A stretch of 64,000 nt of DNA from Emydura subglobosa (taxonomy: Eukaryota; Chordata; Testudines; Chelidae): contig ML680088.1 in NCBI GenBank assembly GCA_007922225.1, forward strand, positions 15,321,967 through 15,385,966, in the 5' to 3' direction. Shown here piece by piece: positions 35,691 through 47,860 of the stretch. The translations under genes were made by a program, and so were the position numbers. The stretch's first letter is position 1. Every line of letters starts with the position of its first letter. The notes under the pieces were generated by a model that ran no database searches, was not told the origin of the DNA, and saw nothing but the letters and a program-made list of their open reading frames with translations.

Positions 35691-36459
35691 CATCTTCTGT
35701 GGCTAGATCACAGATGGACTAAGTAATACCCACTGACCAGTGAATTCCACATGCATAGTCTCCTCTGTGCAAAGGCCTAAGGGGTACAAGCAATCCGGGT
35801 AGGATTATTTAGCTTGAAAATGAGAAGAGTAAAAAGGGAGTTAACTGAAGCATGATAAAATAGCCAAAGTTGTAGTGAAAGCCAAGCCAGTGCTTCATAT
35901 TACCTTGCCCCATAATTTAATGTGTAAACAAAGGACGCTTGCTGAAAATGTGAGGCCATAAATTGGAGACAAATAAAATAAAAACACACTCTAACGCTGC
36001 CCTGTAGCCTCAGGAATCCACTGCCACAGGAAAGCATCAAGACACACACCAGCATAACAGGCTTTTTAAAGGAATGGATAATTTTATGAGCATTAATAAC
36101 ATTTGCAGCTATTCTAGCTAATAAAATGTTAGAGGAGTAATCAAACTTCATGCGTCACTGTGAAAGCTGATTACCAGTGAGCACTGGGGAGGAATTTTCT
36201 CTTTGGTGTCACAGTGTTGCACAACTAGCCAACTGCAATATTGGGGGGGGGGGGGGGGCGCACTGTTGTTTTTGCAGTTATTTTTTCCTTCTTCTAAAAC
36301 ATCAATTATTGCCAATTCCCAGAGATCCCGATCTTGCAACATGGAAGTTAATAGGGGGTTTGCCATTGGCTTCATTAGGCCTAAGGATTGAATTTAGAGA
36401 TCTCATACTGGAGTAAATCTGAACAGAACCCTGTTCTGAGCTAGGATGGCAGTTCTATG
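35691..36459. other. Unique-looking A/T-rich stretch
   Basis: Positions 35890-36160 are non-repetitive and A/T-rich. A 16-G homopolymer lies at 36243-36258. No gene was recognised. Confidence 0.4.
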
Positions 36460-36811
36460 GCCATGGGAAAGCTTGTCCTATCAGTGTAGGTAATCCACCT
36501 CCCCAAGAAGTGCTAGCACTGTCTACACTGCAGTTTAGGTTGGCTTAACTACCGTATTTCCCCATGTATAAGATGCTCACATATATAAGACACACCTTAA
36601 TTTTGGGGCCCGAAATTTGAAAAAAAATGTATTATGGTAAAAAAAATCTACAACCACTGTATAAGACGCACCCAGTTTTTAGACCCCAAATTTTTCGAAA
36701 AAAGGTGCGTCTTATACATGGGGAAATACGGTATGCCACTCAGGGTTAGGAGTTTTCACATCCCCACGTGATGTAGTTATGCTGACCTAATTTTCTACTG
36801 TAGACCAGGCC
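36460..36811. mobile_element. Old Harbinger-like MITE, interrupted
   Basis: The outer sequence (36460-36549 plus 36734-36811) follows an older MITE: CAGTGTAGGTAATCCACCTC, CTGTCTACACTGCAG, GGTTGGCTTAACTA, then GCCACTCAGGGTTAGG, CACGTGATGTAGTTATGCTG and CTGTAGACCAGGCC. The two parts are complementary around the interruption (GTTGGCTTAACTA against TAGTTATGCTGACC). It is split at 36551 by a younger MITE. The left boundary is approximate. Confidence 0.6.
36550..36733. mobile_element. 184 bp TA-flanked MITE with 24 bp inverted ends
   Basis: The terminal inverted repeats are perfect over 24 bases including the TA (36550-36573 and 36710-36733), beginning TACCGTATTTCCCCATG. A forward copy of the inner end (36659-36672) also pairs perfectly with 36704-36717. 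A third diverged forward copy lies at 36584-36596. The host MITE reads continuously (CTTAAC-TA-TGCCACTC) if the element and one TA are ignored, so TA is the target duplication. This would fit a Tc1/mariner-type or other TA-targeting superfamily. No transposase is present. The perfect ends suggest a young insertion. Confidence 0.85.
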
Positions 36812-38054
36812 TGTGTTCCTATATCCTGGAGAACAGGTTCATGCTGAGCCTAAACTTTGGTTGTAGGATCACTGGTTCCATATTCAGTCTCTATGACTCC
36901 CATCCGCTGACTTCACAAGTGAGAAGATAGCTCTTTGTTTTTTCTGGTTTTGTTTTTTCTCATGGCCACGCTTTAAATGCACCCGGATATCTAAAAGTCA
37001 AGCCAGGTTCCTTGGGGCTCTGAAATCATCCTTACCCATCAGAACTTACCTAACCGTTTATTTATCCTGCAAGAGGAAGATGAGAGTCTATCCTGGTACA
37101 TCTAATGCTTGGTCCTGAACGACCGTAATACCACAGTAATTGATGGGTTAACCAACAATTTACAAACGACTCCTGAAAGTTTTTCAACAGAGAAAGGTTT
37201 TGCTCCTGTGTCTATACCTACTGTACAGAGAAGTCACATACAATGCAGACAGCTGGGAAACAGGTTCAAGGAATCACAAAACATAGCAGAAGGGTTACAA
37301 TGACCCCAGCGTTTAAAGATAACCAGAGCACAGGTTTACAAATCAGAAAGCAAAGGGATTTACTTCTATTGCCAGACCCTGGGGGGGAGAACACAAAAGG
37401 AGCTCTAAGGCTTGAAATCAAGCAGCAGAGACTCTTTCCAAGAGCCACGACTACCCAATAAAGCTCAAACTAATTTACAGACAAAAAGCTGGATTAGGTT
37501 AGCAAAACATCTGCTCAGGTCTTTTCATGGGCTCTCTGCGGTTAGAGCCACAGCTGTGTCTGGTACCTCCCAGGATAAAGTACAGAGCTTCTGAACCTGG
37601 TGCCTTACCCATCCGCTCATCCACCATGGTTTAGAGCCACACCTATTGCCATGGTAACTGAATGCCTTGGAAATCTAAATCCCACTGAGTGGTTTTCACT
37701 GAGGCCTGAATTGCTGTTGTTGCTCCCACGTGGCACCTTTTCATTGAGCCGTGAAGTGCTATTATGGGCCAGAACCTAGCGTGCAGCCTGGGTTGTGGGC
37801 AGGGGGCTTTTGGGGATTCTGACTCCAACTTTTTGCCCCCCCCCCCCCTTCCCCATCTCTTTCAGAAGGCAGCTAGGCCCTTTGCTTAGTCCTTGCTGCT
37901 ATGAGCGGCATTAATGGAAACTTCAATCAGCACTAAAGACGCACTGACATTTCATTTGGTTCTTTCCCATATTTGTATTTCTCACACCTTGAAAGCCACA
38001 CATCCTCCCTCCTCCCCCTAGTGACTATAATCAAAATTGTTCAGCTCACAGGAC
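36812..38054. other. No feature seen
   Basis: No gene was recognised. A 13-C run lies at 37836-37848. Positions 37060-37470 may be an unrecognised dispersed repeat. Confidence 0.35.
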
Positions 38055-38130
38055 CCGATCCTCAGCTAACGTAAACTGGTGTGTTGCAATGACTCCAAAG
38101 GAGCTGCGCCAGCTTACACCAGCTTGTTCC
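38055..38130. repeat. Short palindromic dispersed repeat
   Basis: CCCGATCCTCAGCTAACGTA and, further on, GCGCCAGCTTACACCAGCT are diverged mirror halves of a short palindromic repeat. Relatives lie at 41955-42060 and 50633-50700. Likely a non-autonomous DNA element relic. Confidence 0.5.
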
Positions 38131-38704
38131 TCATTTCAGGGCTCAGAAAAGAATTCTTTCTCCTGGACGCACCTGGCCTCCATTTCTGCCATACCAGTGA
38201 CTTAGGAGATAGTGATTATGTTACTTACAATGTACCCCTCACAGAAGTACTTAGGGTGCTAAACAACTATCATGGAAATACTTTCTCATTCATCAATAAA
38301 AGCACAGGAGGAAGGAAAAAGTAAAGGGGTATTGGGCTAAATTTTCCAATGTTCCTTTAAAATGTAGCTGTATTGTAGGAGGAAAGGAAGATTCCTCCGC
38401 CCTGCACACATACACAAACACAGACCCCAACCTGACTTTCATGCTAGGTTCTGCGAGGCCCCGTGAAGACTTGAGATACACTTTGGAACGTGTTGCTGCA
38501 TTAGCAGAGAACATCACTGAGTTTCAGTCCGTTTTCTTCAGTTTGGAGGGTCTTAAGAAGTCTGGTGTTGGAAATGGGGAGGCTTTGGCCCAGAACATCC
38601 CACTGAAGCACAATTGGCCCCCAGGGAAGGAGTAACTCTCCATGTCAGGAGAGCCAAGTGCCTCAGTGGTAGTCACCAGAGAAGAAGGGCTCAGGGGGAA
38701 AGCA
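38131..38704. other. No feature seen
   Basis: Unique-looking sequence without a recognisable gene or repeat. Confidence 0.45.
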
Positions 38705-38815
38705 TTGGAGAGGCAAGACTGTCCCCTGGTTAGGAAACTAGCCTGGGTTTTAAGAGAGCTGGATTCACATCCCTGTTCTGTTTCCTGTGTGACTTTAGGG
38801 CTCAGCGTCCCAGAC
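38705..38815 (+). repeat. tRNA-derived SINE fragment
   Basis: It reads CCCCTGGTTAGGAAACTAGC, GAGCTGGATTCACATCCCTG (B-box-like), then TTCCTGTGTGACTTTAGGGC. This is the head of the SINE family also seen at 12190 and 55868. The 3' half is missing. Confidence 0.6.
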
Positions 38816-40629
38816 TAGGCAGCCTAAGTCTTCGTTCCATAGCCCAATGGCTTCAGTGACGGTCATCAGTGGGCTTTGGAGTCGGTCCCAAACAGACGTT
38901 GGGTCTAATTTCAGGTATGTGAGAAGCTAGGTTCCCAGAAAATGCAATCAGCAGATAATGGCCTCAGCATGCCATTCTCTCCTTGGTATTCATTCAGGAT
39001 AGAATCTGACAGGCAGTGTGACTATAAACCTTTATGTCTACCCACTGAGCAGTAAAGATGACCACCTGTGATATTTTTCTATTTCAGCATGGGGCTACCA
39101 CACTCATTTTAATAAACCAGCACACAAAACCTGGAGTCATTGTCCCTGGAGTCCATCACACACAGGGTCCTTTCTTCAATTCAGTGCCTGTGGATTCAGA
39201 GAAACAGTCATAAATAATAAAAAGCTAATCAAGGAGGATGGTGCTATTTCCTGATGGTTAAAATCTCTGGCTTTTCTGGGAAACAATTGTACACAAAGAA
39301 AAAGAAACCATTCCTCCTCCGAAAATATTTTGTAATTATGTGTCATAAAAATAATTAGGTTATGGTGAATTAGTACAAATGTTTACAACAAAATTGCCAT
39401 GCAAAACATTATGGGTAATAATATGCTAATTGCCGTAGAAGCAAAAGCTGATTATGTTTCAGCAATATTAAGTTTTGCCAAGTCGGCACTTCTATCCCAA
39501 TCTCAATATCTTTCCACGGCATGTAGGGACATGAGGAATAGACTGTGACAATTGAAGGAGGCAGGAAATAGATGGACCAAAGTTGTGCTCTGGCAAACAT
39601 CTTCCTTGTTGGGAGACAATTCTCCTGAAGCCTATGCTAGTTGAAGAAAAACTAGCACAAGAGGAGGATTGCAGCTATAGGATACAATTCAACAAATGCA
39701 TAGGATATAGAACACTCAATGATCAGAGTGGATCAAAACTGCAGAGAGAGTTTATCAGGCCTACAGCTGTAATCACAGCCGTTGATGTTATGTGGTGATG
39801 CAGCATTGCATCATCTTGTAGTGATGGGACACTGCAAGAGAAAGAATGAGGACTATCTGTTAACATTCACAAACACAGAGTGAAATCAGATGAAAACAAA
39901 GTGTTCTTGCCAGAAGTGCTCTTGCACACAGGAACTCAAACCAGTTAGAGACAAAGTAGGCTGCTCCTTAAGCTATATAGACAACTCACCCCCAGCTTAC
40001 TCTAGGCTGGTTGATCATATGCTTCCCTCCAGAGCCTCCTAGCCTGCAAGGAGGACCACAAAACCCCTTAGAATTGAAAGTGATAGTGTTGTAGTTTTAA
40101 CACAGTTTTCAAAGCACCACAATATCTTTTTAGATTTGTAGATGGCGCCCATCATCATGGTATCTGACAAGGAAAGGCATTCCTGACCCCAAGTAGGCCC
40201 ATAGCCAGGCAAACAAGGGTGAGTGGTGGGAATGGCACTTCACTGATAGGGCCCCCACCCCCATCAATGCTACCATTTAGTCTTGTCCACTGGGCTCTCC
40301 GTAGTTGTTTATCTGTAACAACTAGAAATTTAGGAATCCAGGGGGCTGCCTCAGAAGAATATGAAATGGCAGGTGCAGGGTTTCCAGAACTCTGGTATTG
40401 CCCTTCCTCAGAACCCCAACGCTCCTGCATTCTGCTGGGTCCAAAATTCAGTACACACACTTCCTGCTCTGCCTCCTTTGAGAAGTCCACTATTGCAATA
40501 TAAAGGCCTCCCCAAGACCAGGGAGGGGTTAAAGACAGAGCTTCTCCTCTCTCCAGTGAAAACTTTCTCAATGGGAAAGTGGAAACATTTGAAATCAGCT
40601 TGCTCTGATTTTTGCCCTGGGTTGGTACA
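38816..40629. other. Unique-looking stretch
   Basis: No gene or repeat was recognised. Positions 39260-39480 are A/T-rich and unique (ATAAAAATAATTAGG, ATATGCTAATTGCC), a candidate non-coding conserved block. The 178-codon minus-strand frame at 40155-40691 has no domain. Confidence 0.4.
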
Positions 40630-40875
40630 GCACTTAGGTGCCTAGACATTGCAATAATACACATGAGATTGGGTCCCATTGTGCTAGGCACTGCACAAGC
40701 ATAGAGAAAGAGACAGTCCCTGTTCTGAACAGTTTACAATCTAAACAAACAAGACAGCCAAATGATGAGGGGAAACTGAGGTACAGAATGATTTACAGGT
40801 TAGGAGCAGACTTGGAATAGAACCCAGTGACCGGGGGTGGGGGAGAGGCTCTAGCCACTAGGCAACACTGCCCCT
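40630..40875 (+). repeat. L3/MIR-like ancient repeat
   Basis: It reads TTGGGTCCCATTGTGCTAGG, CACTGCACAAGCATAGAG, GACAGTCCCTGTTCTGAACA, then GGGGAAACTGAGGTACAGAA, GGAATAGAACCCAGTGACC and GCCACTAGGCAACACTGCCC. This is a nearly complete copy of the block also present at 59035-59300. Confidence 0.7.
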
Positions 40876-41954
40876 CCAAGCAGCTTTTATCATCTCACTG
40901 GGCTGCACTTGGATTGAAAAGCAACATGTTACATGTTGCCATTGTTTCAGCACAGTCGGAATTAAACACAAGGAGACACCATATCAATCGGTTTGTTCAG
41001 AGCCTGCCATTTCTAAAGAAAGCTGACCCAAATCTTTTAATTTCTGCTGAGGAACAACGCTTGGGATTTTGACTTACATGTTCTTATTAAAGAATTCAGA
41101 GAGAGTCGATGCCCTAGAGATTCTCACTTCCCTCTCTCCTGTAGGCATGGTGCCTCTAGCATTTGTCATGATCAGCATTTCAGATTTGCCAGGCTGGGAC
41201 CTACAAGTCAGGCCTCAGGCTTTTCTCACTCATCATGCAATTAAAACACACACAGGAAGAGGCAGCAGTGCTGTCATCTCGTTCCAAACGTCCCCACACT
41301 GTTTCTGCAGTAACACTATTCCACAACTCAGGGCAACTTGGATTTCTTGCTAGATTTGAGATTTAAAGTCTGCTCTTGAAGTCTGATAACCAGAGACCCA
41401 CTCCTGCTCTGCAACCAGCATTTCACTTGTGAGTATGAAGGGAGGTATTCGTTAGGGTTTAGAAATATCATCCAAGAGTACAGTGCAGCTGTACCACCTA
41501 CAATATTTTGGCTGGATTCTCCGTTACATGCCACCCTGGCAGCATAAAGGGACCTTAAATTGGTGGAAGCAGCCCCCAGAGAACACCCTCAGCACAGAGG
41601 GCCAACTCAGCCAGTGTAGAGCCAATGCAAGGGTTCTGCACCAGCCCTGCTCCCAGGTGCTAGCATGTGGGAAGATCAGGTATGCAGCCTAAGCACAATG
41701 CACTCCCACTGTTCTCTGCTTCACAGTGCCCACAGAGGACTCTGGGAGCAGAATATCATTTACAGTAGCCCTTGGGCCCCTCTAACTTACACCAGATACT
41801 GTGCTGGCCCCTGCACAGAAAAACACAATATGTGGGAGTCTACAGACATCGTAAAGTTCAACACCGCTCAAGGTGCAGGAATGATAACTGGGAATCAAGC
41901 TCTATCTGCCTACTCTAGCTGACTCCAGGAACCCCCTCGCCCTGTTTTATTTTT
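40876..41954. other. No feature seen
   Basis: No gene or repeat was recognised. Confidence 0.45.
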
Positions 41955-42060
41955 TTAACATACAGGGCCAGCTCCTCAGCTAGTCTGAAGTGGCTTAGCT
42001 CCACTAAAGTCCACAGAGCTGCACACATTCACAGCAGTTGCGGACTTGGCCCCAAATATG
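41955..42060. repeat. Short palindromic dispersed repeat
   Basis: GGGCCAGCTCCTCAGCTAGT on the left and GCGGACTTGGCCC on the right are diverged halves of the palindromic family at 38055 and 50633. TCCACTAAAGTCCACAGAGC lies at the centre. Confidence 0.45.
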
Positions 42061-43763
42061 GGGTGAACTGAAACTGAAGAGCTGTGGCCTGTCACACTGC
42101 CACCAGGCGCTTTACCAGAGTCCCCCCTGGGATCCCGCTGATACACCCCATCACCCCCCATTTGCAGCACGCTTTGCGAGCCCTCCATCAGTCGTTGACA
42201 TGGCGCCTCAGCTCTAAGCTGCAATCCCCGTTACTTCAAATCACTGTCAGAGCCCACCATGGGCACCGGATGGCAGGATGCCTTTCCGGGACACAAGATT
42301 GACTGTAAACCCAGGTCCCAGCATTTGAACACTCACTGTGCTAGGGAATTGGCCCTTTGGCTCAAGCGTTTTCTTCATGATACACAGGAGATAGAGTCGC
42401 ACACTAGGGCAAGCCATGGGTCAGAATCTGCCCTCCACAGAAAAGCCCTTCTCGCCCATCCAGGGACAAAACATGCCTCAAGCTGAGACTTGAGGCCCGG
42501 ACCCGAGTGGGCCAGGGAGAGTGGCGCGCCAAGATGACAATGGAATATTTGGTTAGCGTTCTGACAAGCCATGAATCAAAAGCAAGTGAAATTGCTCTAG
42601 GGCCCCTGGCCCTGTCGGTTGACACCACCCATTTGGTAAGCCAGCAGCCCTGGAACACGGCAGGCGACTGACTGTCAGCGCACACCCCTGAGTGAGGGGA
42701 TGAATATTTAATCTGTGCCTTCGACTCACCGCTGGTCCTGCTCGGGGTGGGTTGTGTTCTTTCCTGGCTAGAAGATACTGTCCGGATTCAAACATTCCTG
42801 ATGGATTTTATCAGTTGTCCTGCTAGCTGAGTCCCCGTTCCTTCCACCGGGCACCCCACTCAGCCCTCTCCAATAAGATTCTCCTTGTCTGAGCTGCTCT
42901 TCGTTCTTATTAAAGGCGCAACAGTGCTGAAAATAAGCATGGCTGAGACCTGGACGATCCTAAAGTGGGGGGAAGGGTAACGCCTCAGGGAGTTCCTGAC
43001 AGAGCTTTACCTCACTGATTCCATCACATGTGGGGTACCCTAGTGTGCAGTGAGCCTGTGATTTGGCCTCAAGGTGTAGTAAGATATGGGAACCAGCAGC
43101 CAGGAGCCCATGAGGCTCTGCGGCCCCCGGAGCCAGCTCCAGCACCTGGCACTACAGCTCCAGCCATTCCCCAAGCACGGGGAACTCTGCAGGAGAGCAG
43201 GCCCGACAGGGGCACAGGCACAAGAGGGATGGCTGAGGCCCAACCTGGATCTCCCTCAGGTAATGCATGTAGATTGGGGGAAGTTCTCCTGAGCCAAAGT
43301 CCATTCAGATTAATGGGAGTCTCCGCTGACTGTGGCAGATGCCATTTCTGGCAAGCCCGGATGGAGAATGTGCCCTCATTCAGTGTTGCTCGGGTTTTCA
43401 GTCTAGGGGACCTGTAGGACAAAGCTGTGAGTTGAGACCATCTTGTCCTTTCTGTACTTGGCCAGAAGTTTTTCCTTCTCTCTGGTTCTTCCTCGCTGCT
43501 CCTGGGCTCTGCTGGCTTGAGATGAAACCGACACAGCGAGCTCAAGGGAGGAAGATTCCTTATCATGAGTCAGGTTTGGCTGGGGCTGGGTGCGGCTGCT
43601 CGCTCGTGACACCACTTGCCCGTAGAATAGCCTCGCAGCTGGGAGTGTTGGAGCAACGCGAGCTAGCAGCTGCCTACAGGACATCCTTTATGAGAAGCCC
43701 TCTCCTCTGTCCCTTATTTCTCTCTTGGTCCAACAAAGCTGGGATTGGCTGATCTTCATGGCA
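42061..43763. other. No feature seen
   Basis: Unique-looking, moderately GC-rich. Open frames up to 165 codons (43069-43566, minus) have no recognisable domain. Confidence 0.4.
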
Positions 43764-43821
43764 AACTATAGGGCTCACCCATTGTCTCAGGCAACTATAG
43801 GGCTCACCCATTGTCTCAGGC
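43764..43821 (+). repeat. 29 bp perfect tandem duplication
   Basis: The unit 43764-43792 is repeated exactly at 43793-43821 (starting AACTATAGGGCTCACCC). Two copies only. Perfect identity implies a recent local duplication or an assembly/PCR artefact. Confidence 0.95.
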
Positions 43822-44479
43822 ATTTCCATGGGGGGCTGGCAGCAGAGGAAATTGGGATGGTTGATGTGGGGGCATTGTTACTTATGGTTGGGTTTTTACA
43901 TATTGCCTGGGCTATTTGTGCTATCAATGGACTATGCTGTGAAGAGGCTTTTGCATGGTTACCTCTATTACATGAAGGAGATTTCTCTTCTTGTTGTCCA
44001 TGTAAGCCGGATTTTTCAACTTTCCGCTCACTTTGGATGACCTTATTTCTTGGTATCTAAACTGAGACCCTGTAGCTCCCATTGGCTTTAAGTAGAGTTG
44101 TGGGAGCTCAATACTTCTTAAGCTGCACATCCTCAATCCAAGGTCACTTAAGAGAATCTGGGTCCTAGTATAGACAGAGGCCATTAATAAATCCAAATAA
44201 ATCAATGCATGTACCTGGCCTCTTATGGGCCACATGCTAGACATCAGGTGTCTAAAAGTTTCTCCTTCTGGTGGCATTTTTGCCTTTGAAAATTTCAGAC
44301 TTTTGTGACTCTTTTAATACAGGGTGACAAGGTGCTTTCCCACAGACTGGGAATCTTCAGGTTCTTTTACGAGTGCCCTTGAATTGATGTCACACCACAG
44401 ATCGGCTTGTCGGATGGAAGAGGAATACTCTAGGAACTAAGGGAGAATTAGATCTCCCCTTATATCCAGCCCAAAGATT
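43822..44479. other. No feature seen
   Basis: No gene or repeat was recognised. Confidence 0.45.
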
Positions 44480-44880
44480 AGACTTGGTCTGAAATTTTTC
44501 AATAAGACATTGGAAAATGACCGTTCATCAAAACCAACACTTTTCACAGGAAAGGGGCTGTTTTGATGGTTTTTTGACTCAAAAACATTTTGGAAAAAAA
44601 AAAGTTTTGAAATTGTCAAAATGTTTGAACATTTTCTAAATGAAAAATTATTTTGCTGTGGATCAAAATGACCTTTTTTTTTTAAATGGAAGCTAATTAT
44701 AGCAAAAAAAATTTGAAATGTGAATTTCAAAAAAATAAATAAATGGTCAAGTTTCAAAGGAGATGTTTCGATTGACCTGATCCAAATTTTTTCAGAATGT
44801 GAAATTTGACAAACTGCCTTTTTTTTCCTGGTTCTATGATGGGAAAAAAATTCAATCTAAAAAATTTCCCACCCAACAAT
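44480..44880. repeat. A/T-rich fold-back-type repeat
   Basis: Starts near GACTTGGTCTGAAATTTTTC and ends near TCAATCTAAAAAATTTCCC. It is rich in complementary A/T words and matches the style of 15368-15676 and 19255-19675. Terminal repeats are diverged. Confidence 0.5.
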
Positions 44881-47860
44881 TTCCCTCTTCCCTTGCACAA
44901 TGCACCTTGGACCTAATCTGGAGCCATTTTCCTTTCACTTCAGCAGATATTGTATCAAGCCTTCTCTATTCTCTGAAGTCCCTCCCAAGTTTGCAAATAT
45001 TGAATGAAAACAGTGAGGAGCAGCCCGCCCATGAAGGTGTTTTTCTTTTCTTTTCCTTTTTTTGGTTTTTAAACAAAGGCTTGTTACCTACATTAATTCC
45101 AGGACTAACAGTTCTGTGGATAATGAGATGCTTTGCTGTGAAGAGACTCGGCAAACAGTTCAAAGCCCTTTCTCCCTCTGCTTTGCAGTGTTAAAAGTTT
45201 TGTTGTATAGCTCTGCCTCGCTGGTGTGCTACCATCTGCTGCCCCCTCATTCATTATGCACCAAGTCATTCTGGTTAGCTCCCGGCAGAAAGTTAAGACA
45301 GAAGTAAACTAGTATTTGAAAACAAAGGGGGACTCTCTCCATCCTAATTAGCGGCAGGTTGAGAAGTGCAGCGGTGGGGTCAAAGGTTGTTTCCCAGAAG
45401 GCTTTGCTCAGACTTCCAAAACACCCACTTAATTCAAGCAGCTCAGTGGGCAGAGGCAGACTAGAGCAATTATGCTCCCTGGATTTCCCTAAGGAAGGTT
45501 TTAATAATGCAACTTTCAGAAAAAGATTACTGCAGGAGCTCTTTTTTCTGCCACCTCGGAGCAGGAAGACGTGGAGTATGCCCAGTTACAAACTCCACAA
45601 CGGGCTCCCTGTTTGGGATTCTGCATTAGGAGGCCATTGTGGGGAGAGGGGTTTAAAGAAATGTATTAGAACAAGTTTTTAAAAGGCCTGAAACCCTCAA
45701 CCATGCAGCAGTACTCTTTGTACAGTGACTAATTCCCTCTGCACACTCCCGGATTCCTTCCCGCTGCTGGGGGTCAGAATTAACCTTTAAAAGGATGATG
45801 ATGCCATCTGAGCCTGAATTCTGGGCATTCCTAGGAGATCCAGGCTTTTACACTGGGCTAGCATTCACTCCTCTCAGACCACAAATTTTAACTATTCTTT
45901 GAACTCTGATTTACTTCCCTTCCTCACTCAGGATGAGCCAAAGCATCATTTTAACCTGACCAAATATTTCCTCCTTATCCCCCAAGGTTATCCAGAATAT
46001 CTCTATCTCTACCTCTGTCTCTCTCGCACACACATTTCAATTGCTCCACAGAACAGGGACCCTAACTAACTCCATCCCAGGTTTGCACAGCCCTCCCTCA
46101 ATAGCCTGCATCTTTTAAACACAACACCAGTGGTGGCGACTCCATGGGAACCCCTGAGGCGCTTCTCTCCCTCCTTCCAAAAGGCTCGGGAGACAAGGAG
46201 CCGATAGGAGCCTGGAAGGGAAAGCCACAAACACCTTTTCTCTCTCTCCAAGAGGGTCTGAGAGGCTGCAGTTGTTCTTCTCAGAGGGAATTCTCCATCC
46301 CACACTCCACAGGCCCAGGGGATAGGGACTGGGAACTCTGAGGAGGGGAATCCTCTCTCTTTGAATCTGTAGCAGGAAGGAAGTCAGGCAGGAGGAGGCA
46401 GGGGAAGGTTCTAGGCAAAGATGCCAGCAGGCAGAGTGGCTATAAAGATAACATCAATTTCCTTAATACTCTAGTAAAGTTCCTTGTTCAGTGTTAGAAG
46501 AGAACATCTGTCATTCTGTCTCATTGTCACAAGACAGGGTGTAGGGCCTCGGAGTCCAAAGCAATGGACGACTCTTTCCCCCAGCCCCTGGAGATGAGGG
46601 AGGGTCCTAAAGATCTTCTTCCAAGACAGGAAGGGGAAAGTTTAGGCCACAGTTCTGCAGGCAAGGGGAGCGAAGGGGGTCTCTGAGTGCAGTGCATGTT
46701 GCAGACTTCCAGAACCAGCATTCCTACTTGCGCCGTCCATCTCCGGGGCCTGAACCAGCATGACCATGGTGCATTCTTCCATATCACCAGCTCTTTGGAA
46801 CAACAGATGAGCTCAGGGCAGAAAACAATCTGGAGGCGACTTGTGTTATCCTGGAGGTGGCAGTGCCTTCGGAGCCAGAGTGGGGTCCGTTGTTGGATCT
46901 GTGCTAAGAATCTCAAAGCCAAAGAGTGGGAGATTCAATTCTCCTGTTACACAGGAACAGGGGGGATGCTTCAGAGTTAAAATCAACAGGCCTGAGTCTC
47001 CGTTGCCTCGTGCAGTCATTTCTAGCACTGCAGGGCTCCTTCGCATCAAGCTTTGATGGAGCAGGGTGAGGAACTCTAAGATTAATGAACATGGGCAATA
47101 AACCCTTCTCCTGGCCCCAGAGAAGCAGGTCCTTTAAAAGCAGGCATGCTCTGATGGCAGAGCCGTTGGAGGAAGCCATGAATACAACCTACTCAAACTA
47201 GGACGATCTGCCTTCTGCGAAGAGCCGAGATTATCAGTGAATGAGGATTCTCTGCCATCCTCATCTCTCCCCACCCACACCAGCCTGTGGGTACCAGTCC
47301 TTCACCTTCTGCAGTGATTAAAGTTTCAGCAGCATGGCGAGGGAAGATAAATGGCTTTTATTGGGATCGCTGTTCAGCATGCGGAACATCAAACAAAAAG
47401 CAAATCGATACCGCAGCCTTTTTGATGTTTTTCTTCCCCCCCCCCCCCAATTTTAATTTTGTTGTGAGCCAGGCCTATCAGTGGGTTATGTTGCCTTGAT
47501 AAATCGACAGATCCCCATTAACCCGCAGCCCACGGGCACTGGCTGGATTTTTTTTTTTTTTTTTTTTTTTTGAAACTCTCCCTCTATCAATATTTGATGA
47601 GGGTAATTTCAAAGACTTGTTTAGTATGATCTCCACATAAAGAGTCCTTCGGAGTGTTTATCACGTTCCAGATATAATTACATTCAAATCCTGAGACACT
47701 GTTGCTAGGGTTACTGCTGCTTGCCGTTGCTCCAGCTTTTGTGTATTCACAGTTCCAGCTCCAACACACACACTAACGCACACACGCCCTTTGCTATGCT
47801 CCTTTCAATGTTAGGGGTTGGGTCATGATAAGAGTTCCACGTCGAAGGAGCACATTACTG
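44881..47860. other. Unique stretch, candidate conserved non-coding blocks
   Basis: Nearly 3 kb without a recognised repeat, unusual for this window. Positions 45060-45310 and 47290-47720 are balanced-composition unique blocks containing homeodomain-like and GATA-like words. Homopolymers interrupt the second: 13 C at 47436-47448 and 24 T at 47548-47571. No protein frame is convincing. Confidence 0.4.

Noticed and set aside
40155..40691. 178-codon minus-strand open frame
   Set aside because: No domain, no homology recognised, overlapping plus-strand frames of similar length.
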